NCBI GenBank assembly: GCA_913052345.1
Contig: CAJXDR010000003.1
Coordinates: 1 to 64,000, forward strand
Reading direction: 5' to 3'
Length of the DNA: 64,000 nt
DNA from: UBA4421 sp002470275
GTDB lineage: Bacteria; Pseudomonadota; Gammaproteobacteria; Pseudomonadales; Azotimanducaceae
Each line of letters opens with the position of its first letter. Within the stretch, counting starts at the first letter, position 1. Positions 9,701 through 17,772 of this stretch are shown here, piece by piece. A program made the position numbers and the translations under genes. Under the pieces are notes generated by a model that saw only the letters and a list, made by a program, of their open reading frames with translations, did no database searches and had not been told where the DNA came from.

Positions 9701-11268
9701 ATGCGGGGCTTATCAGACATTACCGCAAGGGCTGCGTCGTTACCCATAGACCCCAGGGGGTCCCGTAGCTCGCTAATCATGGGCAGCAGCATGAACTGCA
9801 GCGTTTCCTGGGTATAACCCAAGGCGCGCATTCGTGGCATCAGCGTCACAAGATTAAAGTCCGCGCCTGGCGCTTGGGGCAGATCGCTTAGATCAATCCT
9901 CTGTTCAGCCAACCACTGTTGATAGGGTCGCCGGGCAGCCAGATCAGCCTTTAGCTCCTCGTCTGGGATCATCCGACCCTGTTCGAAGTCGATAAGAAAA
10001 ATACGACCAGGCTGCAGCCTGCCCTTGGTCACCACCCTGGCGGGGTCAACGGAAACGACGCCAACCTCCGAGGCCATGATGCACTTATCGTCATCGGTGA
10101 TGTAATAGCGAGAGGGTCGCAGGCCATTTCGGTCCAGCACCGCACCAATGTAGGAGCCGTCAGTGAAGGCGATAGACGCTGGGCCGTCCCAGGGTTCAAG
10201 CAAACAGGCGTTGTATTCGTAGAAGGCCCTCTTCTCCGGCGACATCTGGGCATGTTGCTGCCAAGCCTCCGGAATCATCATCAGCATGGCTTCGGGCAGC
10301 GTTCGCCCGGACATCAGCAAGAATTCCAAAACGTTGTCGAAATTGCCGGAGTCAGAACAGTCTGGTTCGACAATCGGGAATAGCTGAGAAATCGAATCGC
10401 CAAAGAAGGGCGAGGATACCGTGCCTTCTCTCGCGTTCATGGCGTTAACGTTGCCAAGCAGGGTATTGATTTCGCCGTTATGGCTCATGAATCTGTTGGG
10501 CTGGGCTCGATCCCAGGACGGAAAGGTATTGGTGCTAAAGCGGGAGTGGACCATAGCCAGATGGCTTTGGTACTCGGGGTTGAGCAGGTCCGGATAAAAG
10601 GGGAAAAGCTGGTCCGGGGTCAACATGCCCTTGTAAATGATGACCTTGGTGGACAGCGAGCAAACGTAGAATAAATGCCGTTGGCTGAGGTCTTGGTCTT
10701 GCTTGACCTGGTGCGTCGCGTATTTTCGAATTCGGTACAGCGTGCGCTCGAAGGTCTCGGAGTCGTTCACCTCACTGCCAGCCGCCGCAATGAAGACTTG
10801 CTCAAAGGCCGGCATCGCTGCTCGTGCGGCCTTGCCGACATCGGCGGTATCCGGGTCCGTCGGCAGATCGCGCCATCCAACAAGCTGCTGGCCGACCTCG
10901 GCCGTCACCTGTTCAATCTTCTGCTTACAGGCCAGGCGCTGTGCAGGGTCGGTGGGCAAGAAGACGATGCCGACACCATACTGACCCTCAGCGGGCAAGG
11001 TCGCATTCAATTCATTTTTGGCGATGCTTTGCAGGAGGTGGTGGGGGAGACCGGTCAGGACGCCAGCACCATCACCCGTATTCTGTTCGTAACCAACCCC
11101 GCCACGATGCTCCATGCAGCAGTTCATGAGCTTCGCTTCTTCGATAATCTGGTGGCTCGCTCGGCCTTTGATGTCGCAAACGAACCCTATGCCGCAACCG
11201 TCTTTCTCACTTGCGGGGTCGTAGAGGCCAGTCTTAGCCGGGAAATTCCCGTTAAAAGTTATCGTCAT
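6706..11268 (-). CDS. gltB: Glutamate synthase (NADPH) large subunit
   Basis: A 1520-residue subunit that makes two glutamates from glutamine and 2-oxoglutarate. Domains: class II glutamine amidotransferase, with the N-terminal nucleophile probably Cys25 (KDGCGIGFV) exposed after propeptide removal; a central domain; the FMN-binding synthase domain (about 820-1190) with 3Fe-4S cysteines in MMRKCHLNTCPVG; and the C-terminal GXGXG beta-helix (about 1250-1490). Start ATG 11268 follows a weak AGAGAACA ribosome site and a 9-bp hairpin at 11283-11305. It is transcribed first, with gltD following. Confidence 0.97.
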   Translation of the reverse strand: MTITFNGNFPAKTGLYDPASEKDGCGIGFVCDIKGRASHQIIEEAKLMNCCMEHRGGVGYEQNTGDGAGVLTGLPHHLLQSIAKNELNATLPAEGQYGVGIVFLPTDPAQRLACKQKIEQVTAEVGQQLVGWRDLPTDPDTADVGKAARAAMPAFEQVFIAAAGSEVNDSETFERTLYRIRKYATHQVKQDQDLSQRHLFYVCSLSTKVIIYKGMLTPDQLFPFYPDLLNPEYQSHLAMVHSRFSTNTFPSWDRAQPNRFMSHNGEINTLLGNVNAMNAREGTVSSPFFGDSISQLFPIVEPDCSDSGNFDNVLEFLLMSGRTLPEAMLMMIPEAWQQHAQMSPEKRAFYEYNACLLEPWDGPASIAFTDGSYIGAVLDRNGLRPSRYYITDDDKCIMASEVGVVSVDPARVVTKGRLQPGRIFLIDFEQGRMIPDEELKADLAARRPYQQWLAEQRIDLSDLPQAPGADFNLVTLMPRMRALGYTQETLQFMLLPMISELRDPLGSMGNDAALAVMSDKPRMLYDYFKQRFAQVTNPPIDSIREEVIMALPCYVGPEQNLLQTEAENAHRLWVPHPILTNDELASISAMHYRGWKTATIDITYNSQSGIAGLQAALERINNEASQAIKDGYSLVVLSDRQLAMDRVAMSSLLAVGSVHQHLVAKHERSQIGLILETGEAREVHHHCLLIGYGADAINPYLAFEALWHHQAQGAFDQVANVASREDVVANYKKAVGKGMLKVMAKMGISTLQSYKGAQIFEAVGLAGDVIHQAFTGTASRVEGVSLEVLAEEMQRRHDLGYPRRDQHQVNVLPNPGDFHWRRHGDTHMWDPSSVANLQRAAKTDDHNAYQAFARQVNEENTRKATLRGLLDFNLPSSGIALEEVESAGEIVKRFATGAMSFGSISAEAHESLAIAMNRMGGKSNTGEGGEDAKRFLPMPNGDSKRSAIKQVASGRFGVTINYLSNADELQIKIIQGAKPGEGGELPGGKVDDYIASLRHSTPGVGLISPPPHHDIYSIEDMAQLIHDLKNANPQARISVKLGAEIGVGTVAAGVTKARADHLVIAGDSGGTGASPLTSIKHAGVPWELGVAETHQTLVMNNLRSRVVLQTDGQLKTGRDVAIAALLGAEEYGFATAPLIALGCIMMRKCHLNTCPVGIATQDPELRKKFNGQPEHVVNYLFMVANEMRDIMATLGVHSVNEMIGRVDLLKTEAAVGHWKAQGIDLSAILAPAQEPEEYLGSYAIHQQDHQLDKALDNRLIKLAEPALARGERVTAELPIINTNRVVGAMLSHQVISRVGPQMLEDDTVHFKLNGSAGQSLGCWLAKGITLEVEGDANDFVGKGLSGGRVVIYPPRVSTFVAEQNILLGNVALYGATSGEAYFRGMAAERFCVRNSGARAVVEGVGDHGCEYMTGGRTVILGPTGRNFAAGMSGGIAYVWDPAAAFPARCNTEMVDLDPVAEAEDLEELRYMIERHHHLTGSSVAENILQRWEQSVSEFVKVMPRDYKRVLEQQRLQVSAG

Positions 11269-11773
11269 ATTTGTTCTCTGTTACCGAGGCTTATCTAGCC
11301 TCGGTCGCTGCTCTATCTAGCGTGAGCATTATTTTCTTGGGCGAAACTTACAGTCGCGCATCCCGTGGGCGGTCGCTTGAAAAACCAATTTGGTGGGCGC
11401 GCCAGTCGTCGGAGGTTGATCACAGGCGAAACAGCGAGACGTAAGATGTACTCCCTAAGCCGGCGATCAAAGATGTCAGAAATACCAATACTAATCAAGT
11501 TGAGAGGCAGCGCTTAAGGCCCGTGGTGGCGGGCTTTCACGCAGCTATTTTAGACGGGTATTAGACTCGGATCCGAGACGGGACAGGGACCAATATTTCA
11601 GCAATATCGTCTTCTGGTGTGACCGTTGGAGCCTGGGTGGCGCCGGGTACTCGGCCCAGGGGATAGCATGCCTCCTCTTCCACCGGGGTTACAGGACGAT
11701 TCGGTTGCGGAAATTTTCCCCAAGACCACATAGAATGCCGCGTCCCCTCGTTCAACTGTGTGAGAAAAGAATC
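11269..11773. other. 505-bp divergent intergenic region between gltB and mdh
   Basis: This holds the leaders of two divergent genes. Seen: the gltB leader hairpin (11283-11305); a GC-rich inverted repeat (GCCCG/CGGGC) near 11520-11536; a possible short minus-strand frame at 11561-11731 (56 codons, Pro-rich, starts MWSWGKFPQP) with no clear homology; and a TAGAAT box at 11731-11736 that could be the -10 element for mdh. No RNA gene is recognised. Confidence 0.5.
11283..11305 (-). promoter_or_regulatory. Perfect hairpin in the gltB leader
   Basis: ACCGAGGCT and AGCCTCGGT form a 9-bp perfect stem with a 5-nt loop (TATCT on the plus strand). On the gltB message the hairpin ends about 14 nt before the start codon, next to the ribosome-binding region. 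It has no T-run, so it is unlikely to be a terminator. It could be a protein site, an RNA stabiliser or a translation control element. Function is not known. Confidence 0.4.
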
Positions 11774-12748
11774 ATGAAAGAACCCGTTCGCGTCGCCATC
11801 ACCGGAGCGGCTGGCCAAATCGGCTATGCCCTGTTATTTCGAGTCGCCTCCGGCGCCATGTTAGGCAAGGACCAGCCAGTGATCCTGCAGCTGCTGGAGA
11901 TCACCCCAGCCCTGGGCGCGGTTCAAGGGGTGGTGATGGAGCTAGATGACTGTGCCTTCCCCTTGGTTCAGGACATCATCTACACCGATGATGCGAGCCT
12001 GGCTTTTAAAGACGCAGATTATGCTTTGCTCGTTGGGTCTCGGCCCCGTGGCCCGGGGATGGAGCGAAAAGACCTGCTGGAGGCCAATGCGGCCATATTC
12101 TCCGCTCAGGGTAAGGCGCTCAATGACAACGCGCATCCAAATGTGCGTGTGCTAGTGGTGGGTAACCCGGCCAATACCAATTGCCTGATCGCCCAACGTA
12201 ATGCGCCAAACATTGATCCTCGTAACTTTACGGCGATGACGCGCCTAGACCATAACCGCGCCATGGCGCAGCTTGCCGCGAAGGCCGGGGCCCATGTGAG
12301 CCAGGTCGAGGGGCTCTGCATCTGGGGAAATCACTCCGCTACTCAGTATCCGGATATTCATCGGGCATCAGTTGCCGGCAGCGATGCGATGTCGCTGGTT
12401 GATATGGATTGGTACACGGGAGACTTTATCCCTACCGTTCAGCAGCGTGGAGCAGCGATTATCGAAGCTCGTGGCGCATCCAGCGCCGCTTCGGCAGCGA
12501 ATGCGGCAATTGATCATATGCGAGATTGGGCCTTGGGCGCGGATGCCATCGTTTCTATGGGCGTCTATTCGGACGGCAGCTATGGTGTCGCTGAGGGCTT
12601 GATTTACTCATTCCCAGTGCGTTGCTCAGGAGGGGACTGGTCCATCGTTAGCGGTATTGATGTCCCTGACTTTAGCCAGGCAAAGATGGACGCCACTGAA
12701 GCGGAACTAACGGAAGAGAGGGACGCCGTAGCACACCTGCTGCCCTGA
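11774..12748 (+). CDS. mdh: Malate dehydrogenase
   Basis: A 324-residue NAD-dependent enzyme that interconverts malate and oxaloacetate in the TCA cycle. The NAD site is ITGAAGQIG near the N-terminus. The substrate arginines are in SRPRGPGMERKDLL. VVGNPANTN and the catalytic His in IWGNHSATQYPD follow. This is the cytosolic-type MDH clade found in many proteobacteria and not the E. coli type. ATG 11774 was chosen because it starts just before the first beta strand and has a purine-rich GAGAAAAG site; the frame is open upstream to 11705. Confidence 0.96.
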   Translation: MKEPVRVAITGAAGQIGYALLFRVASGAMLGKDQPVILQLLEITPALGAVQGVVMELDDCAFPLVQDIIYTDDASLAFKDADYALLVGSRPRGPGMERKDLLEANAAIFSAQGKALNDNAHPNVRVLVVGNPANTNCLIAQRNAPNIDPRNFTAMTRLDHNRAMAQLAAKAGAHVSQVEGLCIWGNHSATQYPDIHRASVAGSDAMSLVDMDWYTGDFIPTVQQRGAAIIEARGASSAASAANAAIDHMRDWALGADAIVSMGVYSDGSYGVAEGLIYSFPVRCSGGDWSIVSGIDVPDFSQAKMDATEAELTEERDAVAHLLP

Positions 12749-12842
12749 TTCCCGAGCTTTCGGGGCCAGGCGGCCACTAATCGCATGCCCCCTTGGGCGT
12801 CGGAGCAGATTTGATATAGAGTCAGGTCTGAGGGGGATAGGG

Positions 12843-14000
12843 ATGACCAACCAACGGATCAGGCCCTTTGCGATCGCCGTCGCCCAGGCAGAGCTTGATG
12901 ATTTGCGGGGGCGTCTTGAGCGGACGCGCTGGGTAGACCAGGAGACGCCAGGGGACTGGAGTCAGGGGCTGCCCCTGGCATACGCGAAAGCGCTCCATCA
13001 CACCTGGCTTCATGACTATGCGTGGCGAGACCGTGAAGCCTATTTCAATCAGTTCGACCAGTTTCTGACCCAGATCGAAGGGCTGGATATCCACTTTATC
13101 CACCAGCGCAGCCCTGTTGAAAACGCTCGCCCCCTCCTCATCACTCATGGTTGGCCAGGCTCGATCGTTGAATTCCACCAAGTGATTGGTCCGTTGACCA
13201 ACCCTGAGGCCCACGGCGGCAATGCCGAGGACGCCTTTCACGTGATCTGTCCCACCCTGCCCGGGTATGGTTTTTCCGGTAAACCAGAGCAGGTGGGTTG
13301 GAACGTTGCGAAGATCGCCCAGGCCTGGGACACCCTCATGCAGCGCTTGAGCTATCCACGATACTTTGCCCAGGGCGGCGATTGGGGCTCGGCGGTGACC
13401 ACGGCCATCGGCCTTCAGAATCTCGGACACTGTGCTGGCATTCACCTCAATATGCCCCTGGCGTTGCCCACTCCGGAGGCGTTGGCGAACCCTAACGAAC
13501 GCGACAAGCAGGCGCTGGCCGGCGCAGCCTACTATCAGCAGTGGGGAGCCGGTTATTCTAAGCAACAGAGCACGCGACCTCAGACCTTAGGCTATGCGTT
13601 GGTTGATTCTCCCATGGGGCAGGCGGCATGGATTATCGAAAAGTTCTATGAGTGGACGGATTGTCAGGGCCACCCTGAGAACGTTATTGCCCGAGAGCAA
13701 CTGCTCGACAATGTGATGTTTTACTGGCTTGGACGCAGCGGCGCATCGTCTGCAAGGCTCTATTGGGAGAGTTTTGAGGGCAGCTTTAGTGGCCATAAAA
13801 ACAGCGCCGTCACGGTGCCTACGGGATGCAGCATTTTCCCCAAAGAGATTGTGCCAACGCCCAGGAGCTGGGCCGAGAAACGCTACTGTAATATCGTATA
13901 TTGGAACGAGCTAGATCGAGGTGGTCATTTTGCAGCATTCGAGCAGCCGGCGCTTTTTGTCCAAGAATTGCGCAGTTGTTTTGCGCTGGTGGAGCTTTAG
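12843..14000 (+). CDS. Epoxide hydrolase-like alpha/beta-hydrolase (EHN family)
   Basis: A 385-residue enzyme with the epoxide-hydrolase N-terminal helical domain (about 1-110, RPFAIAVAQAELDDLRGRL) followed by an alpha/beta-hydrolase fold. The HGWPGS oxyanion-hole motif, the nucleophile Asp in QGGDWGSAV, and the C-terminal His in RGGHFAAFEQP are all present. Microsomal-type epoxide hydrolases open epoxides to diols; the natural substrate here cannot be read. No signal peptide, so cytoplasmic. It starts at ATG 12843 behind GAGGGGGATAGGG. It is alone between mdh and the molybdenum hydroxylase genes. Confidence 0.9.
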   Translation: MTNQRIRPFAIAVAQAELDDLRGRLERTRWVDQETPGDWSQGLPLAYAKALHHTWLHDYAWRDREAYFNQFDQFLTQIEGLDIHFIHQRSPVENARPLLITHGWPGSIVEFHQVIGPLTNPEAHGGNAEDAFHVICPTLPGYGFSGKPEQVGWNVAKIAQAWDTLMQRLSYPRYFAQGGDWGSAVTTAIGLQNLGHCAGIHLNMPLALPTPEALANPNERDKQALAGAAYYQQWGAGYSKQQSTRPQTLGYALVDSPMGQAAWIIEKFYEWTDCQGHPENVIAREQLLDNVMFYWLGRSGASSARLYWESFEGSFSGHKNSAVTVPTGCSIFPKEIVPTPRSWAEKRYCNIVYWNELDRGGHFAAFEQPALFVQELRSCFALVEL

Positions 14001-14072
14001 GCCTCAGATTTCTGTGTGGAGGATGTGTTCGGGAAGGGTAAGCTAATAACTATTAGATAAGGAGGATGAGTC

Positions 14073-14564
14073 ATGCCCATAAAATTTAAAGTGAACGGGC
14101 GCCCTGTGGCGTTAGACGTTCCCGACGATACGCCGCTGTTGTGGGCGGTGCGGGACGAGCTGGATATGAAGGGAACGAAGTTTGGTTGCGGGATCGGCCT
14201 CTGCGGAGCCTGTACCGTGCATGTAGATGGCGTTGCGCAACGCTCGTGCATCACCCCCATTGCCAGTATCGCTGGCAGTGATATCACCACCATTGAAGGC
14301 CTTGCCGAAAACAACGATCACCCGCTGCAGCAGGCGTGGGTGGCGACGCAGACGCCCCAGTGCGGCTACTGTCAATCAGGCCAGATCATGCAGGCGGCTA
14401 GCTTACTTGCCTACAACGCGAGTCCCTCAGATGGGGATATCGAATCGGCAATGAACGGCAACCTGTGTCGCTGCATGGCGTACCCGCGAATCAAAAAGGC
14501 CATCAAGATGGCAGCCAATCAACTTGCGGTAAATGCGGCGCAAGGGGAGGTGAAGCGTGTCTAA
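14073..14564 (+). CDS. (2Fe-2S) small subunit of a molybdenum hydroxylase (IorA/CoxS type)
   Basis: A 163-residue electron-transfer subunit. The N-terminal plant-type 2Fe-2S domain has GCGIGLCGACTVHVDG; the C-terminal helical 2Fe-2S domain has QCGYCQSGQ and NLCRCMAY. Such subunits carry electrons from the molybdenum subunit of xanthine dehydrogenase-family enzymes. The next gene encodes that subunit and overlaps by 8 bp. No FAD subunit gene is adjacent, as in isoquinoline 1-oxidoreductase and aldehyde oxidase types that use an external acceptor. Start ATG 14073 follows AAGGAGGA. Confidence 0.93.
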   Translation: MPIKFKVNGRPVALDVPDDTPLLWAVRDELDMKGTKFGCGIGLCGACTVHVDGVAQRSCITPIASIAGSDITTIEGLAENNDHPLQQAWVATQTPQCGYCQSGQIMQAASLLAYNASPSDGDIESAMNGNLCRCMAYPRIKKAIKMAANQLAVNAAQGEVKRV

Positions 14565-16845
14565 GCTTATGAATCGTATAGCGTCTTCTGGCAAGACCGG
14601 CGGCGGAGTGAGTCGCCGAGGATTTATTATTGGCGCAACCAGCGCCGGAGCAACCCTGGCCTTTGTACCCAGCGCCCTGCTTGCGTCCAAGCCTGCAGCC
14701 GCAATTGAGGCGAAGCTGTTTGAACCCACGGTTTGGTACGCCATTGATCTGGATGGTCAGATCTACGTCAACATTACCAAGGCAGAAATGGGGCAGCACG
14801 TGGGCACCGCATTGGCCCGGATCGTTGCTGACGAACTCGAGGCCGATTGGAGCCAAGTCAATCTAAAGCATGTTGATACAGACCCCCGCTTCGGTGACTT
14901 CGTAACCGGCGGCAGTTGGTCCGTATCCACCAGTTTCGACTTGCTCAGTCGTGCAGGAGCCGCAGGCCGGGTTGCCCTCATTGAGGCCGGCGCGAAAATG
15001 TTGGGCGTACCCGAGGGGAACTGTCGAGCGAAGGCGTCAAAGGTGATCTGTGGTTCGCGAAGCGTGAGCTATGCGGAAATCGTCAACAGCGGCATGCTGG
15101 AGAGAAGCTTTACGCCTGAGGACTTGGCTAAGCTGCCTCTGAAGAAACCCGAAGAACGCAGCTTGATCGGCCAGGATACACAGGCATTGGATATCCCTGC
15201 GAAGACTTCAGGCACTGCGGTATACGGCATCGACGCAAGCTATGAAGGGATGGTCTACGCGAAGCCGATCATGCCACCAACACGCTACGGCTCCTCGGTA
15301 AAGGCCGTGGATGATAGCGGGGCAAAGGGCGTCAAGGGATATGTTCAAACGCTGGTGCTGGATGATCCGACCAATACAGTGCCTGGTTGGGCCCTGGTGA
15401 TTGCCGATTCGTTCCACGCTGCTCAGAGAGCCCAGCGTCTGATTAAGGTTGATTGGCAGGCGGGTCCGACTGCGGGCGTATCCGAAAGCGATATCCTGGT
15501 TCGCGGTGAGGAACTAATCGACAGTGGCGCTGGCGCCATTGTGGTAGACGATGAGCATGTGGAGCATGCGTTTGCCGCAGCCAGCGATGAGCTGCAGGCG
15601 AGCTATACCACGAGCACGGTACTTCACTTTCAGCTTGAGCCTGTGAATGCTGTGGCCCTTCAGAAAGACGGACGCTGGGAGCTGCATACCGGGAATCAGT
15701 GGCAATCCTTGATCATGCCCACCTACGCTCAGGCGCTGGATGTGCCCGTTGAGCAAATCGTCATGCGCACCCACATGCTGGGCGGCGGCTATGGGCGTCG
15801 CCTGAATGGGGACTATGGCGTTCCTGCATTGTTGGCGGCGAAGGCCTTAGGTAAGCCTGTGAAGTTAGTCCTTGATCGCGAGGACGATACCCAGATGGCA
15901 TCGCCGCGCTCGCCCTCCGTACAGCGGCTAAAAATGGCATTCGATGATGCGAAGCGAGTGGTCGCCATGGAACACGTTGCGTCAGCAGGGTGGCCCACGG
16001 CCGCCATGGCATCGCCACTGCTTGCCACAGCGTTGAACGGAGAGAAGTACGATCCATTCTCGATCAACGGTGCTGACCATTGGTATGCCGTAGGTGCCCA
16101 CCGAGTTAGAGCCGTCATGAACGACTTGGCCAATGAAACCTTCCGCCCAGGGTGGCTGCGCTCCGTTGCGCCTGGCTGGACCAATTGGGCGTCTGAAAGT
16201 TTCATGGACGAAGCCGCGAATCGAATCGGCGAGGACCCACTGGCTTTCCGCCTGCGGCTGCTCACCGGTGAAGGTATCAATGCTGGCAGCGCACCGAATG
16301 CGGTGGGTGGTGCTAAGCGTATGGCCGGCGTCCTAGAGCGGGTGGCTGAAAAAGCCGGTTGGGGGTCCGCCCTGCCCGAAGGAAAGGGCATGGGCATTGC
16401 CTCTACCTTTGGTCAAGAGCGCGGCATGCCAACCTGGACTGCCTGTGTTGCTCAGGTCGCGGTAGACAAAGACAGCGGGGCGATCAAGCTCGAGAAGCTG
16501 ACCGTCGTGATCGATGCCGGCACAATTGTTCATCCCGATGGTGCGCTGGCACAGACCGAGAGTGCGGCGCTATGGGGTGCTAGTATGGCGCTGCATGAGG
16601 GTACGCAATTCGCCAACGGGCAGATTAAGGACCTCAATTTAAGCTCCTATCGGCCGCTCAGGATGAGCGACGTGCCGGAGCTTGATATCGAGTTTATCGA
16701 TAGTCAGCACGCTGCCGTTGGTTTGGGAGAGCCTGGAACCACCGTGGTAGGGCCTGCTATCGGTAATGCCGTGTTCGCTGCGTCCGGTGCTCGGGTGAGG
16801 CACTTGCCCATTACCCCGGAGGCGGTCAAGTCTGCATTGGCCTAA
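14557..16845 (+). CDS. Molybdopterin-binding subunit of a xanthine dehydrogenase-family hydroxylase (IorB type), Tat-exported
   Basis: A 762-residue catalytic subunit. It has a twin-arginine signal (SRRGFIIGATSAGATLAF), so the folded complex is probably carried to the periplasm with its 2Fe-2S partner. Molybdenum-site motifs are HMLGGGYGRRLNGDY and, near the C-terminus, GLGEPGTTVVGPAIGNAV, whose Glu is the base in this family. It hydroxylates an N-heterocycle or aldehyde; the substrate cannot be told from sequence. Start: GTG 14557 behind GGGGAGGTGA gives normal spacing; ATG 14569 is too far from it. A strong terminator follows. Confidence 0.92.
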   Translation: MSKLMNRIASSGKTGGGVSRRGFIIGATSAGATLAFVPSALLASKPAAAIEAKLFEPTVWYAIDLDGQIYVNITKAEMGQHVGTALARIVADELEADWSQVNLKHVDTDPRFGDFVTGGSWSVSTSFDLLSRAGAAGRVALIEAGAKMLGVPEGNCRAKASKVICGSRSVSYAEIVNSGMLERSFTPEDLAKLPLKKPEERSLIGQDTQALDIPAKTSGTAVYGIDASYEGMVYAKPIMPPTRYGSSVKAVDDSGAKGVKGYVQTLVLDDPTNTVPGWALVIADSFHAAQRAQRLIKVDWQAGPTAGVSESDILVRGEELIDSGAGAIVVDDEHVEHAFAAASDELQASYTTSTVLHFQLEPVNAVALQKDGRWELHTGNQWQSLIMPTYAQALDVPVEQIVMRTHMLGGGYGRRLNGDYGVPALLAAKALGKPVKLVLDREDDTQMASPRSPSVQRLKMAFDDAKRVVAMEHVASAGWPTAAMASPLLATALNGEKYDPFSINGADHWYAVGAHRVRAVMNDLANETFRPGWLRSVAPGWTNWASESFMDEAANRIGEDPLAFRLRLLTGEGINAGSAPNAVGGAKRMAGVLERVAEKAGWGSALPEGKGMGIASTFGQERGMPTWTACVAQVAVDKDSGAIKLEKLTVVIDAGTIVHPDGALAQTESAALWGASMALHEGTQFANGQIKDLNLSSYRPLRMSDVPELDIEFIDSQHAAVGLGEPGTTVVGPAIGNAVFAASGARVRHLPITPEAVKSALA

Positions 16846-16860
16846 GGGCCGTTTGAAACG

Positions 16861-16888
16861 AAAAGCCGGCGCAAGCCGGCTTTTTTTT
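16861..16888 (+). terminator. Rho-independent terminator
   Basis: AAAAGCCGGC, loop GCAA, GCCGGCTTTT followed by more T (eight T in all). It lies 15 bp after the molybdenum subunit stop. Because the flanks are A and T tracts it can also act on the convergent MBL-fold gene. Confidence 0.93.
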
Positions 16889-16925
16889 GTCTGAGGTGAG
16901 CGCGTCGGGATGCTTGAGTCTGCTC

Positions 16926-17624
16926 CTAGTGTCCCATAATCGTCTGCCAGGTCTGGATATCGTCGATACGCAAGTAGCTGTTGGTTTGCTTGGTTTCGCC
17001 CAGGGTGGCATTGGGTATGTGGCCGTAGTTATGACCGGGCAAGAGCAGCGTGTCGTCGGGCAGCGTGCAGAGTTTGCACAGGCTGTGGTACATGTCCTCG
17101 GAATTGGAGCCGGGAAGGTCCACTCGGCCGCAGCCGTTAATGAAAAGCGTATCACCGCTGATCAGCGTGTTGTTAACGCGGAAGCACTGGCTCCCGGGGG
17201 TATGGCCGGGGGTGTGCAGGAATTCGATTTCAATGTCGCCCACTCGCAGCGTATCACCCGACTCGACTTTAACAAGGTCGCTGTCCGAGACCTCGGTCAC
17301 TTTTTTGATCCCCTCCGCTTCCAGTTTGTGGACGTAGAGTTTCACCGGATTGAGTTCAAGCAGTTTGCTAAAGCCCTCCACGTCGTTACCGCTGAAGTGT
17401 CCACCCACGTGGTCTGGGTGATAGTGGGTGCCAAGGGCCGCCTTCAGCTTATAGCCCTTGCTGTCGATATGTTGAATCAGGCTGTCGATGTCCCAGGCTG
17501 GGTCAATGATTGCGACTTCGCGGCTGTTCCGGCAGCCGATGAGGTAGGTAAAATTTTGCATCGGCCCGATCTCAATTTGCTCGATGATCAGGTCGCTGGG
17601 TTCACGCCATCCGCTGTCGCTCAT
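16926..17624 (-). CDS. MBL-fold hydrolase (glyoxalase II / persulfide dioxygenase-like)
   Basis: A 232-residue metallo-beta-lactamase-fold enzyme without a signal peptide. Metal ligands are visible in THYHPDHVGGH, in GHTPGSQCF, in SGDTLFINGCGRVDLPG (Asp) and in LLPGHNYG. The GCGRxDxPG segment is shared by glyoxalase II and ETHE1-type enzymes. The substrate may be a glutathione thioester or a persulfide; this cannot be decided. Ribosome site AAGGAAACGAA before ATG. It converges on the molybdenum hydroxylase genes. Confidence 0.88.
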   Translation of the reverse strand: MSDSGWREPSDLIIEQIEIGPMQNFTYLIGCRNSREVAIIDPAWDIDSLIQHIDSKGYKLKAALGTHYHPDHVGGHFSGNDVEGFSKLLELNPVKLYVHKLEAEGIKKVTEVSDSDLVKVESGDTLRVGDIEIEFLHTPGHTPGSQCFRVNNTLISGDTLFINGCGRVDLPGSNSEDMYHSLCKLCTLPDDTLLLPGHNYGHIPNATLGETKQTNSYLRIDDIQTWQTIMGH

Positions 17625-17772
17625 TTCGTTTCCTTGCGTTTGATGCAGGTCACCCTAATTCAAAAGCGCCAGCCTGTAAAAGTTTGGCCTGCTGTAGATA
17701 CCTGACGCGATTATTTTGAGCAATGTCTGAATCTGACCGATCTCGGTAGCCGGTCTTCGCTATAGTTTAACC

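Noticed and set aside
10675..11298. 207-codon plus-strand frame opposite gltB
   Set aside because: It lies antisense to the conserved N-terminal part of gltB, has no recognisable motif, and is a shadow of the real gene.
11313..11498. Short minus-strand frame between gltB and mdh
   Set aside because: 61 codons with no ribosome site, no homology seen and strongly basic; likely chance.
12751..12764. Terminator after mdh (CCCGA-GCTT-TCGGG)
   Set aside because: Five-bp stem with no following T tract; too weak to call.
16887..17705. 272-codon plus-strand frame opposite the MBL-fold gene
   Set aside because: The opposite strand has a full MBL-fold enzyme with all its metal motifs, so this frame is a shadow.
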